From Henriciella sp. (GTDB lineage Bacteria; Pseudomonadota; Alphaproteobacteria; Caulobacterales; Hyphomonadaceae), in NCBI GenBank assembly GCA_012960415.1, contig DUBH01000004.1, positions 1 through 44,394 of the forward strand: DNA of 44,394 nt, read 5' to 3'. A program made the position numbers and the translations under genes. The notes beneath the pieces were generated by a model that saw nothing but the letters and a program-made list of their open reading frames with translations, searched no databases and was not told where the DNA came from. Position 1 is the stretch's first letter, and each line of letters starts with the position of its first letter. Below are positions 24,071-32,155 of this stretch, in pieces.

Positions 24071-25393
24071 ATGAGTACAGCACACGAAGTCAATTTCGAT
24101 GGCCTGATCGGGCCGAGCCACAATTATGGCGGCATGTCGGAGGGCAACCTCGCCAGCGCCCGCAATGAAGGCGACGTCTCCAATCCTCGAGAAGCGGCAA
24201 TTCAGGGCCTCGAAAAGATGCGCCTTCTGGTGCGTGCTGGCCTGAAGCAGGGCGTCCTGCCGCCGCTGCCGCGCCCGAACTTTGACCTGCTCGTGTCAGC
24301 AGGCTTCACCGGCAGCGACGCCGACATCATCACCGCAGCGGCGCGCACTCATCCGCAGATCCTCAAGGCCGCCTATAGCGCATCGTCCATGTGGGCGGCG
24401 AATGCAGCGACCGTTTCGCCATCGGCTGATGCCAGCGATGGACGCCTGCACCTTACCAGCGCGAACCTGTCGACCATGCTGCACCGCTCCATCGAGCATC
24501 CGGACACGACCGCGACGCTGATCTCCATCTTCGGGGATACGGAGCGGTTCGGCATCCATGCCGCGCTGCCCGCGCATGCGGACTTTGCCGATGAGGGCGC
24601 TGCCAATCATATCCGCCTCTGCGCGGATCATGGCGCGCCGGGCGTTGAAGTGTTCGTCTATGGCCGCGAAGCTGGCGAGAGCACTGTAGGTTTCCCGGCC
24701 CGTCAGACCAGGCTCGCCACTGAGAGCATCGCCCGCGCGCATACGCTGGCACCAGAGCGCAGCATCTTCGCGCGTCAGGCCCGCGCTGCCATTGATGCAG
24801 GCGCCTTCCACAATGATGTCGTCTGCGTCGGCTCGCTCGATACGCTCTTCTATCATGAGCTCGCCTTCGAAGAGACAGACGCTGTCCTCAGCGCCATCCG
24901 TAGGGCGGGTGACGGCCTGTTCGAGCTGAAGACTGTCATGGTGCCAGAAGCCGAGGTGCCGATCGGCGACGCGATCACATCCTACCTGTTCAACTCGCAG
25001 CTCCTGAAATGGCCGGGTGAGGACCGTCTCGTCCTGCTTGCGCCGCTAGAGACGCAGGAAACCGAGTCGACGCGCACCTTCTGCGAGAAGATGGTTGAGG
25101 GAAATGGCCCGATCGGCCGGGTCCAGTATGTCGATGTGCGCCAGTCCATGCGCAACGGGGGCGGGCCTGCCTGTCTGCGCTTGCGCGTCGTGATGACCGA
25201 TGAAGAACTTGCCGCCTGCCATCAGGGCGTTCTGCTGGACGAAGACAGGATCGACCAGCTGCAGGACATCGTTGCCAACACCTATCGCGACGGACTGGTC
25301 GCCGCAGACCTTGCTGATCCGGCTTTCGCTATTGAGTGCCAGACGGCCCGCGAAGCGCTGCTTGACTGTCTTGGACTGTCAGAGCTCGCCTAG
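24071..25393 (+). CDS. astB: N-succinylarginine dihydrolase
   Basis: An enzyme of about 440 aa for the second AST step (succinylarginine to succinylornithine, ammonia and CO2), a member of the amidinotransferase fold. The start reads HEVNFDGLIGPSHNYGG, a family hallmark. MWAANAATVSPSADASDGR near 105, FHNDVVCVGS near 247 with a catalytic histidine, and NGGGPACLRLRVVM near 360 with the C-terminal cysteine are also present. The ATG at 24071 is preferred over an in-frame GTG at 24056. Its TAG stop is the first triplet of a repeat element. astC is not in the window; ArgD-type transaminases often cover that step. Confidence 0.95.
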   Translation: MSTAHEVNFDGLIGPSHNYGGMSEGNLASARNEGDVSNPREAAIQGLEKMRLLVRAGLKQGVLPPLPRPNFDLLVSAGFTGSDADIITAAARTHPQILKAAYSASSMWAANAATVSPSADASDGRLHLTSANLSTMLHRSIEHPDTTATLISIFGDTERFGIHAALPAHADFADEGAANHIRLCADHGAPGVEVFVYGREAGESTVGFPARQTRLATESIARAHTLAPERSIFARQARAAIDAGAFHNDVVCVGSLDTLFYHELAFEETDAVLSAIRRAGDGLFELKTVMVPEAEVPIGDAITSYLFNSQLLKWPGEDRLVLLAPLETQETESTRTFCEKMVEGNGPIGRVQYVDVRQSMRNGGGPACLRLRVVMTDEELAACHQGVLLDEDRIDQLQDIVANTYRDGLVAADLADPAFAIECQTAREALLDCLGLSELA

Positions 25394-25539
25394 AGCGTTT
25401 CCGACTTTGACGGAAACGCGGAAGCGAGCAAGGCGAGCCCGGCGCGAATGCGCCGCCCCCGCGGAGCCGCCCGCATTGGCGGGCTAGCGTGAGCGCAGCC
25501 AAACCGAGGACAGATTCCGCTGAAAGCGGAATTGGTCTA
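25391..25539. repeat. Multi-hairpin intergenic repeat element (149 bp, imperfect terminal inverted repeats)
   Basis: The interval between two convergent genes is almost entirely hairpins: TTTCCG/CGGAAA near the left end, GGCGCGAATGCGCC, GCCCGCATTGGCGGGC, and ATTCCGCT/AGCGGAAT at the right end. The ends form an imperfect inverted repeat, TAGAGCGTTTCCG against TAGACCAATTCCG. Both ends begin TAG and supply the stop codon of the adjacent gene (astB on +, septoil-knot gene on -). It looks like a REP/MITE-type dispersed element. Only one copy is present here, so its repetitive nature is inferred. Confidence 0.6.
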
Positions 25540-25857
25540 AGGCACGCCCGGAAACGAGGTCACCATTTCAATCTCAATGTCGGGAAAGCTCTCGACAAAC
25601 TGGATGGTGAAGTCGGGAAAACTGTCGACCATCTGCCATTCGCCGCAATCATCCGGAAAACTCTCGACCAGCTTGACCTTCAGGTCAGGGAAGCTTTCGA
25701 CCACCTTGACCTTGATGTCCGGAAAGCTGCTGACGACCTGAACCTTGCCATTCAGCGGGGTGCCTTCGAACTGGCAGTCCGCGCCAATCACGTCATCTGC
25801 GGCAGCCGCCAAGGCGCCAGAGGCCGCAAGGGCCAATAGCGCCAGCGTGCGCTTCAC
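25537..25857 (-). CDS. 7(1) septoil knot domain protein
   Basis: A 106-aa exported protein. A signal peptide (about residues 1-20, GALAAAADD) is followed by about six short repeats of the form VVxSFPDxxV: VVSSFPDIKV, VVESFPDLKV, LVESFPDDCGEWQ, MVDSFPDFTI, FVESFPDIEI and MVTSFPGVP. This pattern matches my memory of the Septknot family, whose chain is threaded into a 7(1) knot. The function is unknown. The start overlaps the phhA stop by 4 nt, so it is translationally coupled to phenylalanine hydroxylase. The stop codon is provided by the end of the adjacent repeat element. Confidence 0.75.
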   Translation of the reverse strand: MKRTLALLALAASGALAAAADDVIGADCQFEGTPLNGKVQVVSSFPDIKVKVVESFPDLKVKLVESFPDDCGEWQMVDSFPDFTIQFVESFPDIEIEMVTSFPGVP

Positions 25858-26735
25858 TTGCCGCCATCCACCGGGGCAAGTCGCCCGCCAGCCTTTGCAT
25901 AGGCCTGGCTGCCACGCGTGATCACAGCGTCATCTGCGACCACGTCTTCAGGCTTCAGTGCGAACTTTCCCTGCATCCGGTCATAAATGGGCGCGAAATC
26001 TGTCTTCACTGTTGCGTCGAAAAGCTGCTCATAGCTATCGATGACGAAATAGGTCTGCTGGAAATCGTCGATCCGGTAGTCGGTCTTCATCAGGCGTTCG
26101 AGGTCAAACCCGATCCGATTGGGGGACGGGTCTTCCAGCGCAAAGATGCTCTCGGTCTTCGATGAGACGATGCCCGCGCCATAGATGCGCAAGCCTTCAT
26201 CGGTCTGGATCAGGCCAAACTCCACCGTGTACCAGTAAAGCGCCGCAAGGTTCTTCAGGGCCGCAAAATCAAGGCTGCGCAGGCCGCCCTTGCCATAGGC
26301 TTCCATATAGTCTGCGAAGACCGGATTGGTCAGCATCGGCACATGGCCAAAGACATCGTGAAAGACGTCCGGCTCCTGCAGGTAATCAAGCTCATTGCGT
26401 TTGCGGATGAACTGGCCCGCCGGAAAACGGCGATTGGCGAGATGGTCAAAGAAAACCTCGTCCGGCACGAGACCGGGGACAGCGACGACACGCCAGCCTG
26501 TCAGGGCTTCAAGCTCATCCGACATGGCTTCAAATTCGGGAATGCCGCCCTTGCCGAGGTCCAGCGCCTTCAGACCTTCAAGGAATTCAGGCGCCGCACG
26601 GCCCGGAAGCACGTCCATCTGCCGCTTGTACAACAGGTCCCACACAGCATGCTCATCGGCCGTATAGTCCGACCAGCCCTGATCAATGGTCCAGTCGTCT
26701 CTTGCGTTGGCGGGTTTCTCGGAATGGTTGCTCAT
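25854..26735 (-). CDS. phhA: Phenylalanine 4-monooxygenase
   Basis: A 293-aa tetrahydropterin-dependent, iron-containing aromatic amino acid hydroxylase converting Phe to Tyr; the length is typical for the bacterial single-domain enzyme. The iron ligands are in DVFHDVFGHVPML (two histidines, near residues 130-136) and WYTVEFGL (glutamate, near 176). FIRKRNELDYLQEPD precedes the iron site. The ATG at 26735 is the start; the frame stays open further upstream but only as the reverse of the neighbouring gene. It is divergent from the fumarylacetoacetase and maleylacetoacetate isomerase genes, so a Phe/Tyr degradation locus is split over a ~90-bp shared promoter region. Confidence 0.95.
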   Translation of the reverse strand: MSNHSEKPANARDDWTIDQGWSDYTADEHAVWDLLYKRQMDVLPGRAAPEFLEGLKALDLGKGGIPEFEAMSDELEALTGWRVVAVPGLVPDEVFFDHLANRRFPAGQFIRKRNELDYLQEPDVFHDVFGHVPMLTNPVFADYMEAYGKGGLRSLDFAALKNLAALYWYTVEFGLIQTDEGLRIYGAGIVSSKTESIFALEDPSPNRIGFDLERLMKTDYRIDDFQQTYFVIDSYEQLFDATVKTDFAPIYDRMQGKFALKPEDVVADDAVITRGSQAYAKAGGRLAPVDGGK

Positions 26736-26825
26736 GCAACTATTATAGCGCATCAAACGCTGAAAGAAATGGAAAGCTGGTCTTCGCACTGGCACAACGA
26801 CCGCAGAGAAAAGGAAACGTCGCAT

Positions 26826-27833
26826 ATGAAACTTGCCAGCCTCAAACAGGGACGCGACGGCCAGCTGGTCGTCGTCTCGAAAGACCTCACCCGCTATGCA
26901 GAGGCGACCCATATCGCCCCGACGCTGCAGGCCGCGCTCGATGACTGGGACATCAAAGCGCCGAAACTGGCTGCCCTCGCAAATGATGTCGAAGTCGGTT
27001 CGGTCCCGACCAAGCGCTTCCATGAGCATGACTGCGAATCGCCGCTGCCACGCGCCTATCAGTGGGCCGATGGCTCCGCCTACATCAACCATGTGGAGCT
27101 GGTCAGAAAAGCGCGCGGCGCAGAAGTGCCGGAAAGCTTCTACTCCGACCCACTCATGTATCAGGGGGGCTCTGACAGTTTCCTCGGCCCGCGCGACAAT
27201 ATCCCGCTCGGCGACAAGGCCTGGGGCCTCGATTTTGAGGCAGAGGTTTGCGTCGTAACTGGCGACGTCCCCATGGGCATTGATGCCAAATCGGCGCTCG
27301 ATCAGGTCAAGCTGATCATGATCTGTAATGATGTCAGCCTGCGAGGCCTTATCCCTAATGAACTCGCCAAGGGCTTCGGATTCTTCCAGTCCAAGCCTTC
27401 CAGCGCGTTCTCGCCGGTCGCCGTGACGCCTGATGAGCTGGGCGATGCCTGGAAGGATGGCAAGCTGCATCTGCCCATGCTGTCGACCTACAATGGCAAA
27501 CCCTTCGGCAAGCCTGATTGCGATGTCGATATGACTTTCGACTTCGGCACCCTGGTCGCCCACGCAGCGAAAACCCGCCCGCTCTGTGCTGGTACGATCA
27601 TCGGATCCGGCACGATCTCTAACCGCGATCCCGATGGCGGCGCTGGCAAGCCCGTCGCTGATGGCGGCCTTGGCTATTCCTGCATTGCCGAGATCCGCAT
27701 GATCGAGACGATCCGTGACGGCAAGCCTGCGACAAGCTTCATGGATGTTGGCGATAACATCCGCATCGAAGTGAAGGACAAGGCCGGGCACACCGTCTTC
27801 GGCGCGATCGAGCAGGATGTGGTGAAGGCATGA
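26826..27833 (+). CDS. Fumarylacetoacetate hydrolase family protein
   Basis: A 335-aa FAH-family enzyme, probably fumarylacetoacetase, the last step of tyrosine degradation (fumarylacetoacetate to fumarate and acetoacetate). Metal and active-site motifs include FYSDPLMYQGGSD near 98, the acidic LDFEAEVCVVTGD near 138, CNDVSLRG near 170 and GTIIGSGTISNRD near 258. AAGGAAA lies at ideal distance before the ATG at 26826. The 4-nt overlap with the isomerase gene supports a joint pathway role. It belongs to the shorter bacterial FAH type, not the 420-aa eukaryotic type. Confidence 0.92.
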   Translation: MKLASLKQGRDGQLVVVSKDLTRYAEATHIAPTLQAALDDWDIKAPKLAALANDVEVGSVPTKRFHEHDCESPLPRAYQWADGSAYINHVELVRKARGAEVPESFYSDPLMYQGGSDSFLGPRDNIPLGDKAWGLDFEAEVCVVTGDVPMGIDAKSALDQVKLIMICNDVSLRGLIPNELAKGFGFFQSKPSSAFSPVAVTPDELGDAWKDGKLHLPMLSTYNGKPFGKPDCDVDMTFDFGTLVAHAAKTRPLCAGTIIGSGTISNRDPDGGAGKPVADGGLGYSCIAEIRMIETIRDGKPATSFMDVGDNIRIEVKDKAGHTVFGAIEQDVVKA

Positions 27834-28477
27834 GTGAGCTGAAACTCTACGACTATTGGCGCTCATCCGCAGCTTACAGGCTGCGGATTGCGCTGAACCT
27901 GAAGGGCCTCGACTACACCTCCCAGTCAGTGAATATCGCCCCGGGCGCGGATGAGCAGTTTCAGGATGGCTACCGCGCGCTTAACCCGCAGATGCGCGTG
28001 CCGACGCTCGAAGTCGATGGCCGCCGCTCGGGCCAGTCCATGGCCATTCTGGAGTGGCTGGATGAAACCTATCCAGAGCCATCATTCTTACCGGCCGATA
28101 GCTGGGCCCGCCTTCAGGTGCGCGCCTTCGCCGACATCATCGCCTGCGACATCCACCCGATCAATAATCTGTCAGTGCTGATAAAGCTCCGCAAAGAGCT
28201 GGGGCAGGACGATGCGGGCGTCGGTGAGTGGTACCGCGACTGGATCATTCGGGGCTTCACGGCGCTGGAAGAAATGGCCGAGCCTCACAAGGCTAATGCG
28301 TTCCTGTTCAGCGATCAGCCAACGCTCGCCGATATCTGTCTCGTGCCGCAAATGGCGAATGCGCGCCGCTACGATACCGATCTCAGCCAGTTCCCGCGTC
28401 TGGTCGAAGTCGATGCGGCCTGTCAGAAGGTCGAGGCTTTCGCGAAAGCGGCGCCTGACATGGTGAAGCCGGACTAG
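27830..28477 (+). CDS. maiA: Maleylacetoacetate isomerase (zeta-class GST)
   Basis: A 215-aa glutathione transferase-fold enzyme that isomerises maleylacetoacetate to fumarylacetoacetate using glutathione. The zeta-class signature is clear: LYDYWRSSAAYRLRIALNLK at the start with the catalytic SSxxxR, then ALNPQMRVPTLEVDG near 50 and GQSMAILEWLDETYP near 66, then the helical domain with DIHPINNLSVL near 105. The start overlaps the FAH stop (ATGA). The preceding enzymes, 4-HPP dioxygenase and homogentisate dioxygenase, are not in the window. Confidence 0.95.
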   Translation: MSELKLYDYWRSSAAYRLRIALNLKGLDYTSQSVNIAPGADEQFQDGYRALNPQMRVPTLEVDGRRSGQSMAILEWLDETYPEPSFLPADSWARLQVRAFADIIACDIHPINNLSVLIKLRKELGQDDAGVGEWYRDWIIRGFTALEEMAEPHKANAFLFSDQPTLADICLVPQMANARRYDTDLSQFPRLVEVDAACQKVEAFAKAAPDMVKPD

Positions 28478-28490
28478 GCGGCCAAAAGCC

Positions 28491-28979
28491 TTAGTTCGCC
28501 TGCTCGCGCTTCAGGGCATACCCGTCAGCGGTGCGGTCCAGGACGAATGGAATGTCAGGATGGCTGACAGGCGTGTCGCTGTCATCGATGAGAAGATTGC
28601 CCTCTGAGACATAGGCCACGTAGTGCGTCTTATCGTTCTCTGCGAAGAGGTGATAATAGGGCTGGTCCTTTGACGGGCGCAGATGCTCAGGGATGGCTTC
28701 ATACCATTCATCGGAATTGGCGAAGACCGGATCGACGTCGAAGATCACGCCCCGAAACCCGAACATGCGATGTTTTACAACCTCACCGATCTGGAACTTC
28801 GCCTGTCTGCGGTCGATGGCGAAATGCGGGTGGCCGTCTTCGCCATAGGTTTCGTCAGTCTGTGATGCTTCGGTCATGGGATCCACATGTGCGACCTGAG
28901 CTTCGTATTCCGGCTCAACTGGCTTACGGGCGCTGAACAAAGCGGCAAGTCGCGAGAATATGCTGGGTCGTTGGCTCAT
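28491..28979 (-). CDS. hspQ: HspQ / YccV hemimethylated-DNA-binding domain protein
   Basis: A 162-aa protein with an unconserved, low-complexity N-terminal ~60 residues and a C-terminal YccV domain. The domain shows AKFQIGEVVKHRMFGFRGVI, then DPVFANSDEWYEAIP, DQPYYHLFAENDKTHYVAYV and a last SHPDIPFVLD strand. E. coli HspQ is a specificity enhancer of Lon and was also described as binding hemimethylated oriC. In alphaproteobacteria the domain is common in proteins of this length. A GTG at 28982 lies directly upstream, and no Shine-Dalgarno is obvious for either start. It converges on maiA. Confidence 0.88.
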   Translation of the reverse strand: MSQRPSIFSRLAALFSARKPVEPEYEAQVAHVDPMTEASQTDETYGEDGHPHFAIDRRQAKFQIGEVVKHRMFGFRGVIFDVDPVFANSDEWYEAIPEHLRPSKDQPYYHLFAENDKTHYVAYVSEGNLLIDDSDTPVSHPDIPFVLDRTADGYALKREQAN

Positions 28980-29030
28980 CACTGTTCAATGTGATATTGA
29001 CGCTACTAACCGACAAGATTTGGGCCTCAC

Positions 29031-30155
29031 ATGGCTGAAAAAAAATCGCGCGGCGGGCAGAGGCGTAACCGCCGGCCCGCGCGCAACGACCGGCGGCCAC
29101 CGCTTTATGCGGCGGTGGACCTCGGCACAAACAATTGCAGGCTGCTGGTCGCTGCGCCAACGCGTAAAGGCTTCAACGTGGTCGATTCCCATTCGCAGAT
29201 TGCTCGTCTCGGGGAGGGTCTGGAACAGTCTGGCCGTCTATCTGACGTTGCGATGAACCGCGCTTTCGATGCACTCGACGCGATTTCGAAAAAGCTGAAG
29301 TCCAAGCGGGTCGGACATGTCCGGTGCATCGCCACCGAAGCCTGCCGGAAGGCCGAGAACGGAGCCGATTTCATCAAGGAAATCCGCGAACGCACAGGCC
29401 TCACCTTTAAGATCATCGGGCCGCAGGAAGAAGCGCGCCTCGCGCTGATCGGCTGTCACAACCTCATCGATGAGGAGGCAAAATCGGTCCTCGTTCTGGA
29501 TATCGGCGGCGGGTCGACCGAGCTTTCGCTGGTGGACGCTGCCGCGGCGCGCGATAGCGGGCTCGATGGCATGCTGAAGAAGCCGCCAATCAAGGCGTGG
29601 ACCAGCGTGCCGCTTGGCGTTGTCACGCTGACAGAAGCCTTCGCCCATCTCGAAACAGAGGAAGAGGCCTATCCAGCCATGCTGGAGCGGGCAAAATCCT
29701 ATGTCGAGAAATGGGCCGAGAAACACGATATTCGCCGGATGCTCGCTGATGAGACATCCCACATCATCGGCACGTCGGGCACGGTCACCTGCGTCGCCGG
29801 GGTTCACTTCGGACTGGAGAAATACCGCCGCGACCTCGTGGACGGGCAGTGGATGGACCATGATGGCTGCTATTCCACCATGGATGCACTCATCACAGCC
29901 GGTCCCGAAGGCCGGGCCAAGTTCCCGACCATCGGCCATGACCGGGCTGGGCTCATGCTGGCAGGCTGCGCGCTGATGGATGCGGTCTGGTCGCTCGCCC
30001 CACATGCGCGTATGCGGGTTGCTGACAGGGGGCTTCGCGAAGGCCTCCTCCTGTCGATGATGAAGGGGCCGAAACGCAAGCGCTCGCGCGGCGGGCGCAA
30101 ACGCAAGGCGCAACAGAATAGCGGCAACAAGGCTGCAGCGGAGGCAAAGTCATGA
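29031..30155 (+). CDS. Ppx/GppA phosphatase family protein
   Basis: A 374-aa actin-fold phosphatase of the exopolyphosphatase/guanosine-pentaphosphatase family. It shows the first phosphate loop YAAVDLGTNNCRLLVA near 27, the CIATEACRKAENG segment near 100, EEARLALIG near 130 and the second phosphate loop VLDIGGGSTELSLV near 152. The N-terminal 25 and C-terminal 25 residues are Arg/Lys-rich tails (KGPKRKRSRGGRKRK), as often seen in alphaproteobacterial members and possibly RNA-binding. The frame overlaps rlmE by 4 nt, so stringent-response and rRNA modification functions are cotranscribed, a common alphaproteobacterial arrangement. Confidence 0.92.
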   Translation: MAEKKSRGGQRRNRRPARNDRRPPLYAAVDLGTNNCRLLVAAPTRKGFNVVDSHSQIARLGEGLEQSGRLSDVAMNRAFDALDAISKKLKSKRVGHVRCIATEACRKAENGADFIKEIRERTGLTFKIIGPQEEARLALIGCHNLIDEEAKSVLVLDIGGGSTELSLVDAAAARDSGLDGMLKKPPIKAWTSVPLGVVTLTEAFAHLETEEEAYPAMLERAKSYVEKWAEKHDIRRMLADETSHIIGTSGTVTCVAGVHFGLEKYRRDLVDGQWMDHDGCYSTMDALITAGPEGRAKFPTIGHDRAGLMLAGCALMDAVWSLAPHARMRVADRGLREGLLLSMMKGPKRKRSRGGRKRKAQQNSGNKAAAEAKS

Positions 30156-30865
30156 GCGATGACGAAAAGCGGCGCTGGAAAGGCCCGCCAAAGGAAAAGC
30201 AACAGACATCCGGTCGCCGCATGGGTGAGCGCAAGATCATTGCCCACAATGCCAAGGATGAAAGCTCGAAGCGCTGGATCGAACGCCAGTTGTCCGACCC
30301 GTATGTCCAGCGCGCGAAGAAGGACAACTACCGCGCGCGCGCAGCCTACAAGCTGCTCGAGATCGATGAGAAGACGAACATACTGAGAGGCGCAAAGCGC
30401 GTCGTCGACCTTGGCTGCGCGCCGGGTGGCTGGATCCAGGTCTGCCTTCGAAGCGGCGTGAAGGAGATTGTCGGCATCGATCTTCTGGCCGTCGATCCCA
30501 TTCCGGGTGCTCACATCATTCAGGGCGATATCAATGAGGCTGAGGATGTCGAGAAGATGATGGAAGGGCTTTCCAGCGCGCCAGACCTCGTCCTCTCCGA
30601 CATGGCGGCGAACACCACCGGTCATAAGCAGACGGACAGTCTTCGCACGGCCGCTTTGGCTGAAATGGCGCTCTGGTTCGCCAGCGAATATCTCACCCCG
30701 GGCGGAAATTTCTGCAGCAAGGTTTTTCAGGGCGGGGCGACGCCCGACATGCTGAATGACCTCAAGCGCATGTTCAAAACGGTCAAGCACATCAAGCCGC
30801 CCGCCAGCCGGGCGGGCTCGCCGGAGCTGTTCGTCGTTGCGCTCGGATATCGCGGACGCTCATGA
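30152..30865 (+). CDS. rlmE: 23S rRNA (uridine-2'-O)-methyltransferase RlmE
   Basis: A 237-aa FtsJ-type SAM-dependent enzyme that methylates U2552 of 23S rRNA. The FtsJ features are clear: RARAAYKLLEIDEK near 65 (catalytic lysine), VVDLGCAPGGWIQV near 84 (SAM-binding loop), GIDLLAVDPIPGA near 110, LSDMAANTTGHKQTD near 148 (catalytic aspartate) and GGNFCSKVFQGG near 188 (catalytic lysine). A Lys/Arg-rich 40-residue N-terminal tail precedes the domain. It is coupled on both sides by ATGA overlaps. Confidence 0.96.
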   Translation: MSDDEKRRWKGPPKEKQQTSGRRMGERKIIAHNAKDESSKRWIERQLSDPYVQRAKKDNYRARAAYKLLEIDEKTNILRGAKRVVDLGCAPGGWIQVCLRSGVKEIVGIDLLAVDPIPGAHIIQGDINEAEDVEKMMEGLSSAPDLVLSDMAANTTGHKQTDSLRTAALAEMALWFASEYLTPGGNFCSKVFQGGATPDMLNDLKRMFKTVKHIKPPASRAGSPELFVVALGYRGRS

Positions 30866-31917
30866 GCCAGCCGCCGCGGATCCTCGTGCATCGCACGCCG
30901 GGAGAAGTCCGCGCCGGGGCGTTCGATAGCGCAGGCAAGCCATTCCGCCTCTTTGTTGAGCGCTGGGGCGGCGGGGCAGGTGGCCTACGGCTCGGCGATG
31001 TCGCCGAGGCCCGCCTCCGCCGCCGCGCACCAGAGCAGGGCGGGGCGTTCTTCGAAGCCGCCTCTGGCGAAGAGATCTTCGTGCGCACGAGTGATACCGG
31101 CAAGCTGACCGAAGGCGCGAGCGCACCCGTCGAGATCGTCATGGAAGCGCGCCGTGACAAGCTCGCCCGCGGCAAGCTCAGAAAGTCGCTCCCGACCGAC
31201 ACCATCCCCGCCATCGATCGCTGGCGCACCTCCATCTCGGAGACCGCCGCCGTCGAAACAGCCGAAACCACAACCGACTATGACCAGATCGACAGCGCTT
31301 TCGATGAAGCGCTCGCCAGCTGGTGTCCTCTGCCCGGCGGCGGCAATCTCGGGATAGAGCGCACGCGAGCCCTAACCGCCATCGATATCGACACCGCAGG
31401 GCGCATCTCAAAGGGCAGCGCCGGCGCTCGCGCCTACAGCGTCAACCGCGAAGCCGTGCAGGAAGCAGCACGCCAGCTTTCGCTGCGCAATCTCGGCGGC
31501 CTCATCGTCATTGATTGTGTCGGCCCCATCACGGCATCAACAGCCGACAAGCTGCGCGCGGGGCTTCAGGAGAGCTTCGCCGCTTGCTCAACCCGCCAGA
31601 TCGACGTGCTGAAGCCGTCGCCCTTCGGCCTGCTGCAAGCAAAGCTGGCCTGGACACATGCCCCGCTGGAGGACCGGCTTCTCGATGCGCAGGGACAGCC
31701 GACACCAGAGACAGAACTCCTCGCCCTCTTCAGGGCCGCTGCGCGCGAAACGGCTGCCAATCGCACCGGCTTCTACAGGCTCACCCTGTCGGCGCGTGCC
31801 CTGCAGGCCTATATTGCGCGGCGAAAGCAATGCGACGACCTGCTGCGTGAGGCCTTTTCAGGCCGGGTGAAAATCGCCAGCGGCAAGGGCGAGAAATCCG
31901 TGGTGAGAAAAGAATGA
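30862..31917 (+). CDS. Ribonuclease E/G family protein, compact form
   Basis: A 351-aa protein of the RNase E/G family but shorter than RNase G. It has an N-terminal S1-like part (RILVHRTPGEVRAGAF), a middle region, and the DNase I-like catalytic subdomain with the two magnesium-binding aspartates in ALTAIDIDTAGR (near 174) and GGLIVIDCVGPIT (near 217). The Zn-link CPxC of RNase E is absent and the 5'-sensor region appears reduced. The gene lies between rlmE and yacG, the normal location of this compact alphaproteobacterial member, with 4-nt overlaps on both sides. Confidence 0.88.
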   Translation: MSQPPRILVHRTPGEVRAGAFDSAGKPFRLFVERWGGGAGGLRLGDVAEARLRRRAPEQGGAFFEAASGEEIFVRTSDTGKLTEGASAPVEIVMEARRDKLARGKLRKSLPTDTIPAIDRWRTSISETAAVETAETTTDYDQIDSAFDEALASWCPLPGGGNLGIERTRALTAIDIDTAGRISKGSAGARAYSVNREAVQEAARQLSLRNLGGLIVIDCVGPITASTADKLRAGLQESFAACSTRQIDVLKPSPFGLLQAKLAWTHAPLEDRLLDAQGQPTPETELLALFRAAARETAANRTGFYRLTLSARALQAYIARRKQCDDLLREAFSGRVKIASGKGEKSVVRKE

Positions 31918-32099
31918 GCAAATCGATCTGTCCGATCTGTGAAAGCCGGTCAGCTAATCCCAAATTCCGGCCCTTCTGTTCCAAAAGATGCGCCGATGTG
32001 GACCTGTCGCGCTGGCTGAAGGGTGGTTACGCCATACCGGGTCGGCCCGCCGACCAGGCCGAAGAAACACCGAGCTACAAGGAAGAGCGCGACGAGTAG
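31914..32099 (+). CDS. yacG: DNA gyrase inhibitor YacG
   Basis: A 61-aa zinc-binding protein with the four cysteines in CPICE (near 7-10) and PFCSKRCADVDLSRWL (near 22-26), followed by the YAIPG motif. E. coli YacG binds GyrB and inhibits gyrase activity. It is the last gene of the coupled ppx-rlmE-rng-yacG operon, overlapping the previous stop by 4 nt. The length is normal for the family. Confidence 0.95.
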   Translation: MSKSICPICESRSANPKFRPFCSKRCADVDLSRWLKGGYAIPGRPADQAEETPSYKEERDE

Positions 32100-32155
32100 C
32101 AGGCGCGGTGTTTTGGTGGCAGGCTACTGACTGCCTCAAAACGAAAGCTCTCGCC

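Noticed and set aside
26736-27866. A long minus-strand frame extending phhA upstream
   Set aside because: The extra ~380 codons lie antisense to the well-supported FAH gene, and phhA has a normal start and length from 26735.
29238-30790. Long minus-strand frames opposite ppx and rlmE
   Set aside because: They overlap two genes with clear catalytic motifs and are shadows.
31988-32155. Upstream extension of the lipoprotein frame over yacG
   Set aside because: The signal peptide and lipobox begin exactly at the ATG at 32156, and the extra codons are out of frame with the real yacG.
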